Assembly (NCBI RefSeq): GCF_030732065.1
Contig: NZ_JAVBHX010000006.1
Coordinates: 1 to 64,000, forward strand
Origin: Oceanimonas aquatica
Lineage (GTDB): Bacteria; Pseudomonadota; Gammaproteobacteria; Enterobacterales; Aeromonadaceae
Direction of reading: 5' to 3'
Length of the DNA: 64,000 nucleotides
Under the pieces are notes generated by a model. It was given only the letters and a program-made list of their open reading frames with translations, made no database searches and was not told the DNA's origin. The position numbers and the translations under genes were made by a program. Shown here piece after piece: positions 7,088-16,742 of the stretch (position 1 is the first letter of the stretch; each line of letters starts with the position of its first letter).

Positions 7088-9503
7088 TCTGGGCTGGGGG
7101 CTGATTCGGCGGGAAGTGACCAGCGGGCCACTGCGGCTGTTTGTGCTGGCCCTGGCGCTGTGTGTGGCCAGCATTCTCAGCGTCACCCTGGTGGCAGACC
7201 GACTCAACGGCGCCCTGCAGGTGTCGGGGCGGGACTATATTGCCGCCGACCGGGTGCTGGCGGGCAGCCGGCCTGCCGAGCCTGAGTGGCTAAGCGAGGC
7301 ACAGGGCCTGGGCCTGGCGGTGTCGCAGGGGCAGTCGTTTAACAGTGTGCTGTTTGCCAACGAGCAGTTACAGCTGGCCAGCATCCGCGCCGTGGACGAT
7401 GCCTTTCCCTTTTACGGCGATCTGGTACTGGCGCCGGCGGGAAAGGTGCGGCCTGGCCATATCTGGTTGTCGGCGCGGCTGCTGGCCTTGCTGCAAGTCA
7501 CGCCGGGCGACGTGGTGGAGCTCGGCAATATCACGCTTAACGTGGCCGGCGAGCTGGTGAGCGAGCCGGATCAGGGCTTCTCGCCCTTTTTGCTGGCCCC
7601 CAGGGCGCTTATGCATCTGAATGACGTGGCCGCCACCGGCATTTTTATGGAAGGCAGCCGCAGCCGTTACCGCTATCTGTTCAAGGGGGAGGAAAGCGCC
7701 CTGGAGGACTACGCCGGCTGGTTGCAGCCACAACTGCAGCAGGGCCAGCGCTGGCGTAGCCCGAATAATGCCGACACCCCGGTGGCCCGCTCCATTACCC
7801 GGGCCGAGCAGTTCTTTCGGCTGGCCTCGCTCATTGGTGTGCTGCTGGGCATTCTGGCCATGGCCATTGCCCTGGGGTATTTCTCCCGCCGGGAGCAGGA
7901 CCGCATCGCCCTGCTGAAAACTCTGGGGGCGGGGCGTCGTCAGTTGCTGAGCTGGCTGGCCCGTTTGCTGGCAGGGCTCATGCTGCTGGGGGCCTCACTG
8001 GGTGCCCTGGCCGGGTATGGTGTACACCAGCTGATTTTGCTGGCATTGGGCGATGCCATGGCGGTGCCGCTGCCACCGCCCTCGCTCAAACCCTTTGCGG
8101 TGGCCGGCGGGCTGGCGCTGCTCACCACGGTTATGCTCTCGGTGGTACCCATGTTGCGGCTGCTGGGCGTGCCGCCGCTCAGGGTGTTGCGCAACGAAGC
8201 CGAAGCGCGCATTTCGCCCTGGCTCAGCGGCGGCATCCTGCTGGCGGGCACAGTGGTGCTGAGTTGGCTGTTTGCCGGCAGCCTGGGGCTGGCCGCCGGC
8301 CTGCTGCTCGGACTGCTGGCACTGGCGCTGCTGCTGGGAGGCCTGTGCCGGGGTCTGCTGACCCTGGCCCGGTTCACTCGGGGCAGTGTGGCGTTCCGGC
8401 TGGCACTGAGCCGGCTGAACCGGGCCAGGCTTGCCACCCTGCTGCAGTTTGGCGGCGTGGCGCTGGCGCTGTTTCTGGCCAGCCTTCTGTGGGTGGTACG
8501 GGGCGAGCTTACCGAGGGCTTTCTGGCCCGGCTGCCGGCCGACACCCACAATCGCTTTTTGATTAATATTGGCGAACATGAGCTGGATCCGGTGCGGCGA
8601 GTGCTTGAGCAGAACGGCCTGGACTCGTCCCGTTTCTACCCCATAGTGCGCGGCCGTCTGGTGCAGGTGAATGGAGTCCCTGTCACGGAAATCAGCAGCG
8701 AGCGGGGTGGGGGCCTGGGGCGCGAGCTTAACCTCACCTGGAGCGCAGAAGCGCCGGAAGACAACCGTATTATTGAGGGGCAATGGTCGGCCGCCGCCGG
8801 CGGTGTATCGGTGGAAAGCGGGCTGGCGGAGCGTCTGGGCCTGGCATTGGGCGACAGCCTCACCCTGGATCTGGCCGGGCAGACGGTGTCTGCCGAGGTA
8901 CGCAGCCTGCGCGAGGTGGACTGGGACAGCATGAAGCCCAATTTTTATCTGGTGCTGAGTCCGGACGTGCTGGCGGATTACCCGGCGGCCTGGATGGCGA
9001 GTTTTTATCTGCCCGACACCCAAAGGGCGGTGGAAGTGTCGCTTATCCGCAGCTTTCCCACCATTACCGTGTTTGACGTAGACGCCCTGCTGCAGCAGTT
9101 GCGCACCATACTGGCCCAGGTGAGCCAGGCGCTGCTGGTGATCATGGCGCTGGTCACCGGTGCCAGCCTGCTGGTGCTGCTGGCTCAGGTGGAAGCCACG
9201 CTGGAGAGCCGCCGGCGCGAGCTGGTGCTGTTGCGCACCCTGGGGGCGGGCAACCGTCTTATCCGTGCCTCGCTGCGCTGGGAGTGGCTGGGCGCGGGGC
9301 TGGTGGCGGGCCTGGCGGCGGCGCTGGCAGTGGAGCTGTGCGTGGCGGTGCTGCTGCCCTGGTGGCTGGACCTGCCCTGGCAGCCGCACCCGGGCTTATG
9401 GCTGGCGCTGCCGGCACTGGGCGCCGGGCTCTTGCTGATCACCGGTCGTGCCGGTGGCCTGCTCAGCGGGGCGCTGATCAACCGGTTACGGCAGTGGGGG
9501 TAA
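7080..9503 (+). CDS. ybbP: ABC transporter permease YbbP (FtsX/MacB family)
   Basis: The 807-residue inner-membrane permease starts with an N-terminal transmembrane segment (LFVLALALCVASILSVTLVA). A periplasmic domain and a first FtsX domain of three helices follow (about 245-390, LIGVLLGILAMAIALGYF). A central hydrophobic pair comes next, then a second periplasmic region and a C-terminal FtsX domain (about 680-800, ALLVIMALVTGASLLVLLAQ). This ten-helix layout is that of YbbP/SalY-type permeases working with YbbA. Such systems are usually mechanotransmission or lipid/lipoprotein-related machines rather than importers. The start overlaps the ybbA end. Confidence 0.92.
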   Translation: MASLGWGLIRREVTSGPLRLFVLALALCVASILSVTLVADRLNGALQVSGRDYIAADRVLAGSRPAEPEWLSEAQGLGLAVSQGQSFNSVLFANEQLQLASIRAVDDAFPFYGDLVLAPAGKVRPGHIWLSARLLALLQVTPGDVVELGNITLNVAGELVSEPDQGFSPFLLAPRALMHLNDVAATGIFMEGSRSRYRYLFKGEESALEDYAGWLQPQLQQGQRWRSPNNADTPVARSITRAEQFFRLASLIGVLLGILAMAIALGYFSRREQDRIALLKTLGAGRRQLLSWLARLLAGLMLLGASLGALAGYGVHQLILLALGDAMAVPLPPPSLKPFAVAGGLALLTTVMLSVVPMLRLLGVPPLRVLRNEAEARISPWLSGGILLAGTVVLSWLFAGSLGLAAGLLLGLLALALLLGGLCRGLLTLARFTRGSVAFRLALSRLNRARLATLLQFGGVALALFLASLLWVVRGELTEGFLARLPADTHNRFLINIGEHELDPVRRVLEQNGLDSSRFYPIVRGRLVQVNGVPVTEISSERGGGLGRELNLTWSAEAPEDNRIIEGQWSAAAGGVSVESGLAERLGLALGDSLTLDLAGQTVSAEVRSLREVDWDSMKPNFYLVLSPDVLADYPAAWMASFYLPDTQRAVEVSLIRSFPTITVFDVDALLQQLRTILAQVSQALLVIMALVTGASLLVLLAQVEATLESRRRELVLLRTLGAGNRLIRASLRWEWLGAGLVAGLAAALAVELCVAVLLPWWLDLPWQPHPGLWLALPALGAGLLLITGRAGGLLSGALINRLRQWG

Positions 9504-9554
9504 GTCCTTTCGAGGAGCTGTAAGCCTGAGGCTGGAAGTTAAACCAAAACATTG

Positions 9555-9655
9555 TCACTCCGGTACTGAAACAAGTTCAGCATGACGGTCCCGGAGCCTC
9601 GGACAGACAACAAAGTTACCTGCAGAAAGATTCCGGCTCAAAGGCCGGAATGACG
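9555..9655. repeat. GTCA-ended palindromic intergenic element (copy 2)
   Basis: It begins GTCACTCCGG and ends CCGGAATGACG, with the internal conserved block TGCAGAAAGATTCCGGCTC at 9621. It fills most of the gap between ybbP and the convergent epimerase gene. Confidence 0.75.
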
Positions 9656-9676
9656 GTTGATTGGCGGCAAGTGGGG

Positions 9677-10585
9677 TTAACGCCGCCGGGGCGCGCTCAG
9701 GGTTTCTTTCAGCGCCTTGTCGAGGGTGGGATAGCGAAAGTGAAAGCCCGCCTGCTGTAGCCGTACCGGCATGACCCGCTGGCCGGTGAGCAGCAGATCG
9801 GCCATTTCGCCGAACAGCAGTTTCATCGCCCAGGCCGGCACCTTGGCGAAATGGGGTTTGCCCAGATTGGCCGCCAGGGTTTTGCTGAACTGGGCATTGG
9901 TCACCGGCTCCGGCGCGGTGGCGTTAAAGGGGCCGCTGCATTCCTCGTGCTCCAGCAAAAACAGGATCAGGTTGACCACGTCTTCAATGTGGATCCACGA
10001 CATGTATTGCTTGCCCGAGCCAATGGGGCCGCCCAGGCCAAAGCGGTAGCTCGGCAGCATTTTCACCAGGGCCCCGCCTTCGGCACCCAGCACCACGCCC
10101 AGGCGAATACGGCATACCCGGGTTTGCTCGGTTTCCGCCAGCTGGGCCAGCTCTTCCCAGCGGGCGCATACCTCGTGGCTGAACTCCGGGTGGGGATGGG
10201 TATCTTCATCCACCAGGGTATCGCCCTGGCGGCCATAAAAGCCCACCGCCGAGCCGCTGATCACCACGGCAGGCGGCTTGCTGCCGGCGCGCAGCTTTTC
10301 CACCAGTTGTTCGGTAATTTGCCAGCGGCTGTGGCAGATGCGCTCTTTCTGGGCCGGGCTCCAGCGCTTGTTGGCAATGGGTTCGCCAGCCAGGTTGATC
10401 ACCGCATCAAAGCGGTCGAGGTCGGGCAGATCATCAAGGGAAGACAGGGCTTCAATGTCGTGCCCCAGACGTTGATACACCTTATTGGGTGAACGGCTCA
10501 GTACCGACACCTGGTGGTGCGGACGCAGGTGGCTCATCAGCCGGCTGCCAATAAAGCCGGTTCCTCCGGTAAGCAGTATCTTCAT
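9677..10585 (-). CDS. yfcH: TIGR01777-type NAD-dependent epimerase (YfcH family)
   Basis: A 302-residue extended short-chain dehydrogenase/epimerase. The N-terminal cofactor motif is LLTGGTGFIGSRL, the family-specific block is INLAGEPIANKRW, ISGSAVGFYG is followed by the catalytic-region segment, and the C-terminal half contains WIHIEDVVNLILFLL and a DUF1731-type tail ending in LKETL. The substrate is unknown for the family. The ATG at 10585 is chosen because GGAG lies 6 nt upstream; an adjacent GTG is too close. A GC-rich hairpin without a T run (10603-10621) precedes the gene. Confidence 0.9.
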   Translation of the reverse strand: MKILLTGGTGFIGSRLMSHLRPHHQVSVLSRSPNKVYQRLGHDIEALSSLDDLPDLDRFDAVINLAGEPIANKRWSPAQKERICHSRWQITEQLVEKLRAGSKPPAVVISGSAVGFYGRQGDTLVDEDTHPHPEFSHEVCARWEELAQLAETEQTRVCRIRLGVVLGAEGGALVKMLPSYRFGLGGPIGSGKQYMSWIHIEDVVNLILFLLEHEECSGPFNATAPEPVTNAQFSKTLAANLGKPHFAKVPAWAMKLLFGEMADLLLTGQRVMPVRLQQAGFHFRYPTLDKALKETLSAPRRR

Positions 10586-10736
10586 CACAGGCTCCTTAAA
10601 TGGCGGGGCCCACGGCCCCGCATCAGGCGCGGGTTATCCACATAATCTGTGAGTAAGTCTGTAGATTACCCCGCCTTGTCAGGATAGTTGATTGATCTTA
10701 ATAAAAAAATCAAATGCGCGCAGGGATCCGGCAGGA

Positions 10737-11237
10737 TCACTTCAGCGCGGCCAGAGCTCCGTCGTAGTCCGGCTCGTTGGTCAGCTCGGCCACGCGTTCA
10801 ACGTGGGTCACCTGGCCGTTTTCGTCGATGCACACCACGGCACGGGCCGCCAGGCCACGCAGGGCGCCGTCGCTCAGGGCCACGCCATAGTCGGCCAGGA
10901 ACTCGGTGTGACGGAAGGCAGAAGCCACCTGCACGTTTTCCAGGCCTTCGGCGGCGCAGAAACGGCTGCCGGCAAAGGGCAGATCCATGGACACACACAG
11001 CACCTGGGTGTTGTCGAGGCCGGCGGCCTTTTCGTTAAAGGTGCGCACGCTGGCGGCACAGACGCCGGTATCCACGCTGGGGAAGATGTTCAGCAGTACT
11101 TTCTTGCCCTGGAAATCGCCCAGTTTGATGTCGCTCAGATCGGCGCCGGTCAGGGTGAAATCGGGAGCGGCCTGGCCTACGGCGGGCAGCTGGCCGGAAA
11201 CGGCAACGGAGTTACCCTGAAAAGTTACGGAAGACAT
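10737..11237 (-). CDS. tpx: thiol peroxidase
   Basis: A 166-residue atypical 2-Cys peroxiredoxin that reduces lipid and other hydroperoxides in the periplasm or cytosol using thioredoxin. The peroxidatic Cys is in PSVDTGVCAASVR (about residue 60) and the resolving Cys is in SRFCAAEG (about residue 94), the spacing expected for Tpx. Full family length. AGGAG precedes the ATG. It is divergent from the frd operon, so both may use the 11238-11436 intergenic region. Confidence 0.96.
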   Translation of the reverse strand: MSSVTFQGNSVAVSGQLPAVGQAAPDFTLTGADLSDIKLGDFQGKKVLLNIFPSVDTGVCAASVRTFNEKAAGLDNTQVLCVSMDLPFAGSRFCAAEGLENVQVASAFRHTEFLADYGVALSDGALRGLAARAVVCIDENGQVTHVERVAELTNEPDYDGALAALK

Positions 11238-11361
11238 TGAGACTCTCCTGATGATTGCGGGTTGTTGGTGATTGTTATCAGTATGAGTGACTAAGGTAGC
11301 AGTTTTCCTTTTACGGAACAGCTTTTTATCGTACCGCTAACGGCCTCGTTTGTATCTGTTC

Positions 11362-11403
11362 ATGACCCATATCAAGGCATTTGCACAAAATGTCCGCTAC
11401 AGT
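11362..11403 (+). promoter_or_regulatory. candidate class II FNR-dependent promoter of frdABCD
   Basis: ATGAC-CCAT-ATCAA (11362-11375) matches the FNR consensus TTGAT-N4-ATCAA with a perfect right half and 3 of 5 in the left. A -10-like TACAGT (11398-11403) puts the start near 11410, which places the FNR site centre at about -41.5, the class II activator position. The leader of about 27 nt then contains the TGGAG ribosome-binding site of frdA. Confidence 0.6.
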
Positions 11404-11436
11404 GCCCGGTTGACTCTGTTACTGGTGGAGAATGCC

Positions 11437-13212
11437 GTGCGAACACTCAACCTGGATGTGGCCATTATCGGTGCCGGCGGTGCCGGGCTGCGGGCGGCCA
11501 TTGCTGCCGCCGAAGCGGATCCGGCCCTCAATATCGGCTTGCTGTCCAAGGTCTATCCCATGCGCTCCCATACCGTGGCGGCCGAGGGCGGGGCCGCCGC
11601 CGTGATCCGCGACGACGACAGCCTGCAGCAACACTTTGACGACACCGTCTCCGGTGGCGACTGGCTGTGTGAGCAGGACGTGGTGGAATTTTTTGTGGAG
11701 CGCTGCCCCGAGGAAATGATCCGCATGGAGCACTGGGGCTGCCCCTGGAGTCGCCGGCCCGACGGCGGCATCAACGTGCGCCGCTTTGGCGGCATGAAGG
11801 TGGAGCGCACCTGGTTTGCCGCCGACAAAACCGGTTTTCACATGCTGCACACCCTGTTCCAGACCTCCATCAAGTATTCGCAAATCCAGCGCTTTGACGA
11901 GTTCTTTGTGCTCGACCTGCTGGTGGAGCAGGGCCAGGTACGCGGCCTGGTGGCGCTGCACCTGGCCGAGGGCGAGCCGGTACTCATTCGTGCCAATGCG
12001 GTGGTGCTGGCCACCGGCGGCGCGGCCCGCGTGTTTCGCTACAACACCAATGGCGGCATCGTCACCGGCGACGGCATGGCCATGGCCTATCGCCACGGCG
12101 TGGCCCTGCGCGACATGGAATTCGTGCAATACCATCCCACCGGCCTGCCCGGCTCCGGCATCTTAATGACCGAAGGCTGCCGGGGCGAGGGCGGTGTGCT
12201 GCTCAACCGCCATGGTTACCGTTATCTGCAGGATTACGGTCTCGGCCCGGAAACCCCGTTGGGCGAGCCCAAAAACAAGCACATGGAGCTGGGCCCGCGG
12301 GACCGCGTCTCTCAGGCGTTCTGGCACGAGCAGCAACAGGGCAACACCATTTCTCATCCGCTGGGCGAAGTGGTGCATCTCGACCTGCGCCATCTGGGCG
12401 AGCAAAAAATCAAGGAGCGGCTGCCCTTTATTCGCGAGCTGGCCAAAGCCTATGTGAATGTGGATCCGGTGCGCGAGCCCATTCCCATTCGTCCCACTGC
12501 CCACTACACCATGGGCGGCATCGAGGTGGACAAGCACAGCCACACCGCCATTCGCGGCCTGTTTGCCGCCGGCGAATGTGCGTCAAGCGGCATTCACGGT
12601 GCCAACCGGCTGGGCTCCAACTCCCTGGCCGAGCTGCTGGTATTTGGCCGCCAGGCCGGTGAAGGGGCGGCAAAACTTGCCGCAGACAAGGGCGGTGGTG
12701 ATGAGGCCGCTTTGCTGGCGCAGGCGCGGGAAGTGGTGGCCGGACTTGATGCGCTCAGGGGCCGGCGCGGCGAAGAGCGGTTGGCGGACATTCGCAACGA
12801 GCTGGGGCGGGTAATGGAAGACGGCTGCGGCATTTACCGGGACGAAGCCGGCATGCAGACCACGGTGAACAAGGTGGCCGAGCTCAAAGCCCGTTACCAG
12901 CATATCAACCTCACCGACACCAGCCGGGTATTCAACACCGAGCTGGTGTCGGCGGTGGAGCTGGGTTTTTGCCTGGACGTGGCCGAGGCCATGGCCCACA
13001 GCGCATGGCAGCGCAAAGAATCCCGCGGGGCCCATCAGCGCCTGGACGAGGACTGCCGCGAACGCAACGATGAACGATTTCTCAGGCACTCTCGGGCGGT
13101 TTACCGGCCGAAGCAGGCCCCGCGCATCGATTACAGCCAGGTCACCATTACCAAATCGCCCCCGGCCACGCGGGTGTATGGTGCCGCCGCCGAGCAGGAG
13201 ACAGCACAGTGA
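11437..13212 (+). CDS. frdA: fumarate reductase flavoprotein subunit
   Basis: The 591-residue catalytic subunit of quinol:fumarate reductase carries covalently bound FAD and reduces fumarate to succinate on the cytoplasmic face. The dinucleotide motif [12 protein letters not shown] begins at residue 10, and the FAD-linking His is His45 in [10 protein letters not shown]. Active-site segments QYHPTG and [10 protein letters not shown] are intact, as is the C-terminal Arg/His-rich region ESRGAHQR. The start is GTG at 11437 with TGGAG 6 nt upstream. This aligns with E. coli FrdA and is preferred to upstream ATGs that would overlap the promoter. The frdB start overlaps its stop. Confidence 0.96.
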   Translation: MRTLNLDVAIIGAGGAGLRAAIAAAEADPALNIGLLSKVYPMRSHTVAAEGGAAAVIRDDDSLQQHFDDTVSGGDWLCEQDVVEFFVERCPEEMIRMEHWGCPWSRRPDGGINVRRFGGMKVERTWFAADKTGFHMLHTLFQTSIKYSQIQRFDEFFVLDLLVEQGQVRGLVALHLAEGEPVLIRANAVVLATGGAARVFRYNTNGGIVTGDGMAMAYRHGVALRDMEFVQYHPTGLPGSGILMTEGCRGEGGVLLNRHGYRYLQDYGLGPETPLGEPKNKHMELGPRDRVSQAFWHEQQQGNTISHPLGEVVHLDLRHLGEQKIKERLPFIRELAKAYVNVDPVREPIPIRPTAHYTMGGIEVDKHSHTAIRGLFAAGECASSGIHGANRLGSNSLAELLVFGRQAGEGAAKLAADKGGGDEAALLAQAREVVAGLDALRGRRGEERLADIRNELGRVMEDGCGIYRDEAGMQTTVNKVAELKARYQHINLTDTSRVFNTELVSAVELGFCLDVAEAMAHSAWQRKESRGAHQRLDEDCRERNDERFLRHSRAVYRPKQAPRIDYSQVTITKSPPATRVYGAAAEQETAQ

Positions 13213-13934
13213 GCCAACTGAAAACCCTGAACATTTTGCGTTACCGGCCGGAGCAGGACGAGGCGCCTCATCTCGAGAGCTTTAGCGTGCCCTGGGACGA
13301 CACCACCTCTGTGCTGGATGCGCTCAACCATATCAAGGACGAGCTCGATGCCAGCCTGGCCTTTCGCTGGTCCTGTCGCATGGCCATCTGCGGCTCCTGC
13401 GGCTTCATGATCAACGGCGTGCCCAGACTGGGCTGCAAAACCTTTTTGCGCGACTTTGACGAGTTGGTGATCGAGCCCCTGGAGCACTACCCCATAGAGC
13501 GGGATCTGGTGGTGGACATGGAACCCTTTGTGGCGCGGCTGGAGGCGGTGAAGCCCTACATCATCGGCAACGAGCGGTCGGTTGAAGCCGGGCCCCATGT
13601 GCAGACGCCAGCCGAGATGAACGCCTATCACGCCCTGTCCCAGTGCATTAACTGCGGCCTCTGTTACGCCGCCTGCCCGCAGGTGGGGCTGCGGCCAGGG
13701 TTTGTGGGCCCGGCCGCCATTGCGCTGGCCCGGCGCTACAACCTGGACAGCCGGGACAAGGGCAAGAGCGAGCGCATGGCACTGCTCAATGGCGAAGACG
13801 GTGTCTGGGGCTGCACCTTTGTCGGCTATTGCTCCGAGGTCTGCCCCAAAGAGGTGGATCCGGCGGCGGCGGTGAACCAGGGCAAAATCGACTCCGGCAT
13901 CAGTTACCTGCTGGCCGCCCTACGGCGCGAATAA
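13209..13934 (+). CDS. frdB: fumarate reductase iron-sulfur subunit
   Basis: The 241-residue electron-transfer subunit. The [2Fe-2S] ligands are in [11 protein letters not shown] and the following LGCK. The [4Fe-4S] cluster motif is [12 protein letters not shown], and the [3Fe-4S] cluster uses CTF ... [11 protein letters not shown]. The gene starts with GTG and overlaps frdA by 4 nt (GTGA), so the two subunits are translationally coupled. Length matches E. coli FrdB. Confidence 0.96.
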   Translation: MSQLKTLNILRYRPEQDEAPHLESFSVPWDDTTSVLDALNHIKDELDASLAFRWSCRMAICGSCGFMINGVPRLGCKTFLRDFDELVIEPLEHYPIERDLVVDMEPFVARLEAVKPYIIGNERSVEAGPHVQTPAEMNAYHALSQCINCGLCYAACPQVGLRPGFVGPAAIALARRYNLDSRDKGKSERMALLNGEDGVWGCTFVGYCSEVCPKEVDPAAAVNQGKIDSGISYLLAALRRE

Positions 13935-13943
13935 GGAGCCGTT

Positions 13944-14339
13944 ATGAGTGCACGAAAACCCTATGTCAGGCCCATGCCGGCGAGCTGGTGGCGGCAAAAG
14001 GCGCCTTACCGCCTTTATATGCTGCGGGAAGCTACGGTACTGCCCCTGACCTTTTTCTGTCTGTGCCTGCTGGCGGGAGTCTGGTCACTGGGGCAGGGGG
14101 CCGAAAGCTGGGCCGGCTGGCAGGCATTTATGGCCAGCCCGGTGGTGTTGGTGCTGAACGGGCTGGCGCTGGTGGCCAGCCTGTTTCATGCCGCCACCTT
14201 TTTTCTGATGATGCCGCGGGTCATGCCGGTCAAAGTGGCGGGCAAGCCGCTGCCGGTCATCAAGGTGGCGCTTGCCCAGTGGGCCATCACCGCCGGCATC
14301 AGCCTGTTTGCCCTGTTATGGCTGGTGGAGGTGATATGA
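13944..14339 (+). CDS. frdC: fumarate reductase membrane subunit C
   Basis: A 131-residue protein, the same length as E. coli FrdC, with three predicted membrane helices (about 30-50, 65-90, 110-130). It starts with a soluble segment rich in Arg/Pro ([13 protein letters not shown]) typical of FrdC. With FrdD it anchors FrdAB and binds menaquinol. It lies 9 nt after frdB and overlaps frdD by 4 nt (ATGA). Confidence 0.95.
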   Translation: MSARKPYVRPMPASWWRQKAPYRLYMLREATVLPLTFFCLCLLAGVWSLGQGAESWAGWQAFMASPVVLVLNGLALVASLFHAATFFLMMPRVMPVKVAGKPLPVIKVALAQWAITAGISLFALLWLVEVI

Positions 14340-14710
14340 AAGCAATTAACCGCAACCCCAGGCGTTCGGAAGAGCCCATCTGGTGGAGCCTGTTCGGCGC
14401 CGGTGGCAGCTGGTTTGCCATGCTCACTCCCATTACCGTGCTGCTGGTAGGCATATTGGTGCCCCTGGGCGTGATAGACGCCGATGCCTTAAGTTATGAG
14501 CGCATGCAGTCGGTGGCGGGCGGCTGGATCGGCAAGGGAGTAATCGCCGGCTCCATTATTTTGCCGCTGTGGCATGCCATGCACCGTATTCACCATGGCA
14601 TTCATGATCTGGGCGTGCACGCCGGGCTGACGGGCAAGGTGGCGTGTTATGGCTTTGCCGCTTTGGTGTCGGTGGTGACCTTGGGATTACTGTTGCAAGG
14701 TCCGGTTTAG
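14336..14710 (+). CDS. frdD: fumarate reductase membrane subunit D
   Basis: A 124-residue protein with three membrane helices. It begins [24 protein letters not shown], and the conserved [14 protein letters not shown] segment in the last third matches the FrdD family. It completes the four-subunit quinol:fumarate reductase. The start codon overlaps the frdC stop. The same frame stays open upstream through frdC, but only this start makes sense. Confidence 0.95.
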   Translation: MKAINRNPRRSEEPIWWSLFGAGGSWFAMLTPITVLLVGILVPLGVIDADALSYERMQSVAGGWIGKGVIAGSIILPLWHAMHRIHHGIHDLGVHAGLTGKVACYGFAALVSVVTLGLLLQGPV

Positions 14711-14720
14711 ACGAAACGCC

Positions 14721-14803
14721 GTCACTCCGGGCTTGCCCCGGAGTCTGAGGCAGGCAACACCACCGTTTGCAGAAAGATTCCGGCTCGAAGGCCAGAATGA
14801 CAA
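14721..14803. repeat. GTCA-ended palindromic intergenic element (copy 3)
   Basis: It begins GTCACTCCGGG-CTTG-CCCCGGAGTC (a perfect hairpin) and ends with TGCAGAAAGATTCCGGCTC ... CAGAATGAC. Located directly after frdD and before the convergent yfbV, it may also act as a transcription barrier. Confidence 0.78.
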
Positions 14804-14810
14804 CAATAGG

Positions 14811-15251
14811 TCACAACTCCCGGATAAACGACTTGTCCAGCTGTTTAAAGGCGGTGCTGAGGGTCTCGCCCAGCTCAAAATAGCGGGGTCGGGACACCGG
14901 TGCTTCAATCTCGCCGCCGGCGGCGGCAATTTTATCGTGTATCTGTAAATACCACTCTCTAAGCGAGGGCGGCAGGCGCGTGTCGGCGCGCTTGCCCAGC
15001 CAGTAATAGCCCTGCATGGGCAGGCTGGCCAGAAACAGCACCGACGCCACCACGCTGGGCCAGTAATGAGGCGCACCAAACTGAAACTGCAGCAGCAGGC
15101 TCAGGGTGATCAGCGCCGGCATGGTTTTAATACCAAAACGGGTGGCGGCCATGATGCGACATTCCGGAAACAGGGAAGCAAGCTGGCGCTTCTGAGGCCA
15201 GATGGTCAGATATTCCTGGCCACGATGCAGGGTGCGAGTAAAGGGACTCAT
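14811..15251 (-). CDS. yfbV: UPF0208 membrane protein YfbV
   Basis: The 146-residue inner-membrane protein has two predicted helices (about 40-58 and 65-85, the second containing SLPMQGYYWLGKR). The family-specific cytoplasmic tail is FKQLDKSFI. The match to E. coli YfbV is clear in length and in the RGQ.Y...WP and LPMQG..WLGKR motifs. It is divergent from ackA as in E. coli. The molecular function is not established. Confidence 0.92.
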   Translation of the reverse strand: MSPFTRTLHRGQEYLTIWPQKRQLASLFPECRIMAATRFGIKTMPALITLSLLLQFQFGAPHYWPSVVASVLFLASLPMQGYYWLGKRADTRLPPSLREWYLQIHDKIAAAGGEIEAPVSRPRYFELGETLSTAFKQLDKSFIREL

Positions 15252-15527
15252 GTGTCCTCCCAGCGATAAGAACCGCTGTAGCTAACTTACAAAATAACGA
15301 TGCAGGTCAAAAAAATGACTCAGGCTGACTGTTATTTTACCACAGACAAAAGGTTAATATTTCTCACCTCGCTGGCCGGTTACCATACCGGTCGCGTCAT
15401 GGACGGTTTCTGGCCAGACTGCCCGTTGGTAAAGTGCCTTTCTCAAGGATAGAGTGAAAGTGATATTTATTGCTCGCCGGCCACGGCGGACAAGATATTT
15501 TTGCAACACCGAAAGAAAGGGTTCCTA

Positions 15528-16742
15528 ATGAGTAATGATCTGGTCCTGGTGCTGAACTGCGGCAGTTCCTCGCTGAAGTTCGCGATTCTGGACGCCGAAA
15601 GCGGCAGCGAGAAATTGTCCGGTCTGGCCGAGTGCTTTTACCTTGCCGATGCCCGCATCAAATGGAAACTTAACGGCGAAAAGGATGAAGCCGCACTGGG
15701 AGCCGGGGCCGCCCACCAGCAGGCGCTGGACTTTATTGTGACGCAGCTGCTCAACCCGCACCCCGAGTTGCTGCAAGGCCTGGTGGCGGTGGGTCACCGG
15801 GTGGTGCATGGCGGCGAGCGATTTACCCGCTCTGTGCTGATCGATGACGAGGTGATCGAAGGGATCGACGCCTGCGCCAGCCTGGCACCGCTGCACAACC
15901 CGGCGCACCTGGTGGGCATTCATTCGGCCATGAGCGCGTTTCCGGCTCTGCCCCAGGTGGCGGTATTTGACACCGCCTTTCACCAGACCATGCCCGAGCA
16001 GGCCTACCTCTATGCCATTCCTCACGCCCTGTACCGTGAGCACGGCATTCGCCGCTATGGCATGCACGGCACCAGCCACTATTTCATTACCCAGGAAACC
16101 GCCCGGGTACTGAACAAGCCGGCGAATGAGCTCAACATCATCAGCTGCCACCTGGGCAACGGCGCCTCTGTGTGTGCGGTGAAAAATGGCCAGTCGGTGG
16201 ACACCTCCATGGGCCTGACGCCACTGGAAGGCCTGGTGATGGGCACCCGTTGCGGCGATATCGACCCGGCCATCATCTTTCACCTGCACGACGCCCTGGG
16301 TTACAGCGTCGAGCGCATCAATACCCTGCTCACCAAGGAGTCGGGGCTGCTGGGGCTGACCGAAACCTCCAGTGACTGCCGCTTTGCCGAAGATAATTAC
16401 CAGCAACTGCCCGAGGCCAAACGGGCGCTGGATATTTTTGCCTATCGCCTGGCCAAGTACATTGCCGGCTACACTTGTGCCCTGGATGGCCGGATTGATG
16501 CCATCGTGTTTACCGGCGGTATCGGTGAAAACTCTGCCAAAGTGCGCGAGCTGACCCTGGCGAAGCTCGCCCTGATGGGGGTTAAACTGGATGATGAAGC
16601 CAACCTGGCCGCCCGTTTCGGCCGCGCTGGTTGCATCAGCACGGCCAACAGCCTGCCGGTATGGGTGCTGCCCACCAACGAAGAATGGGTGATCGCCCAG
16701 GATGCGCTGGCGCTGTCGCAACAACAAGAGGAAATCCAATGA
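15528..16742 (+). CDS. ackA: acetate kinase
   Basis: A 404-residue ASKHA-fold kinase that makes ATP from acetyl phosphate during overflow or fermentative metabolism. The N-terminal phosphate motif is [11 protein letters not shown], the catalytic region is HGTSHYF with CHLGNGAS, and the C-terminal adenosine motif is [10 protein letters not shown]. The start at 15528 has AAAGGG 6 nt upstream and begins [12 protein letters not shown] as expected; an ATG 27 nt earlier is less likely. It overlaps pta by 4 nt. Confidence 0.97.
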   Translation: MSNDLVLVLNCGSSSLKFAILDAESGSEKLSGLAECFYLADARIKWKLNGEKDEAALGAGAAHQQALDFIVTQLLNPHPELLQGLVAVGHRVVHGGERFTRSVLIDDEVIEGIDACASLAPLHNPAHLVGIHSAMSAFPALPQVAVFDTAFHQTMPEQAYLYAIPHALYREHGIRRYGMHGTSHYFITQETARVLNKPANELNIISCHLGNGASVCAVKNGQSVDTSMGLTPLEGLVMGTRCGDIDPAIIFHLHDALGYSVERINTLLTKESGLLGLTETSSDCRFAEDNYQQLPEAKRALDIFAYRLAKYIAGYTCALDGRIDAIVFTGGIGENSAKVRELTLAKLALMGVKLDDEANLAARFGRAGCISTANSLPVWVLPTNEEWVIAQDALALSQQQEEIQ

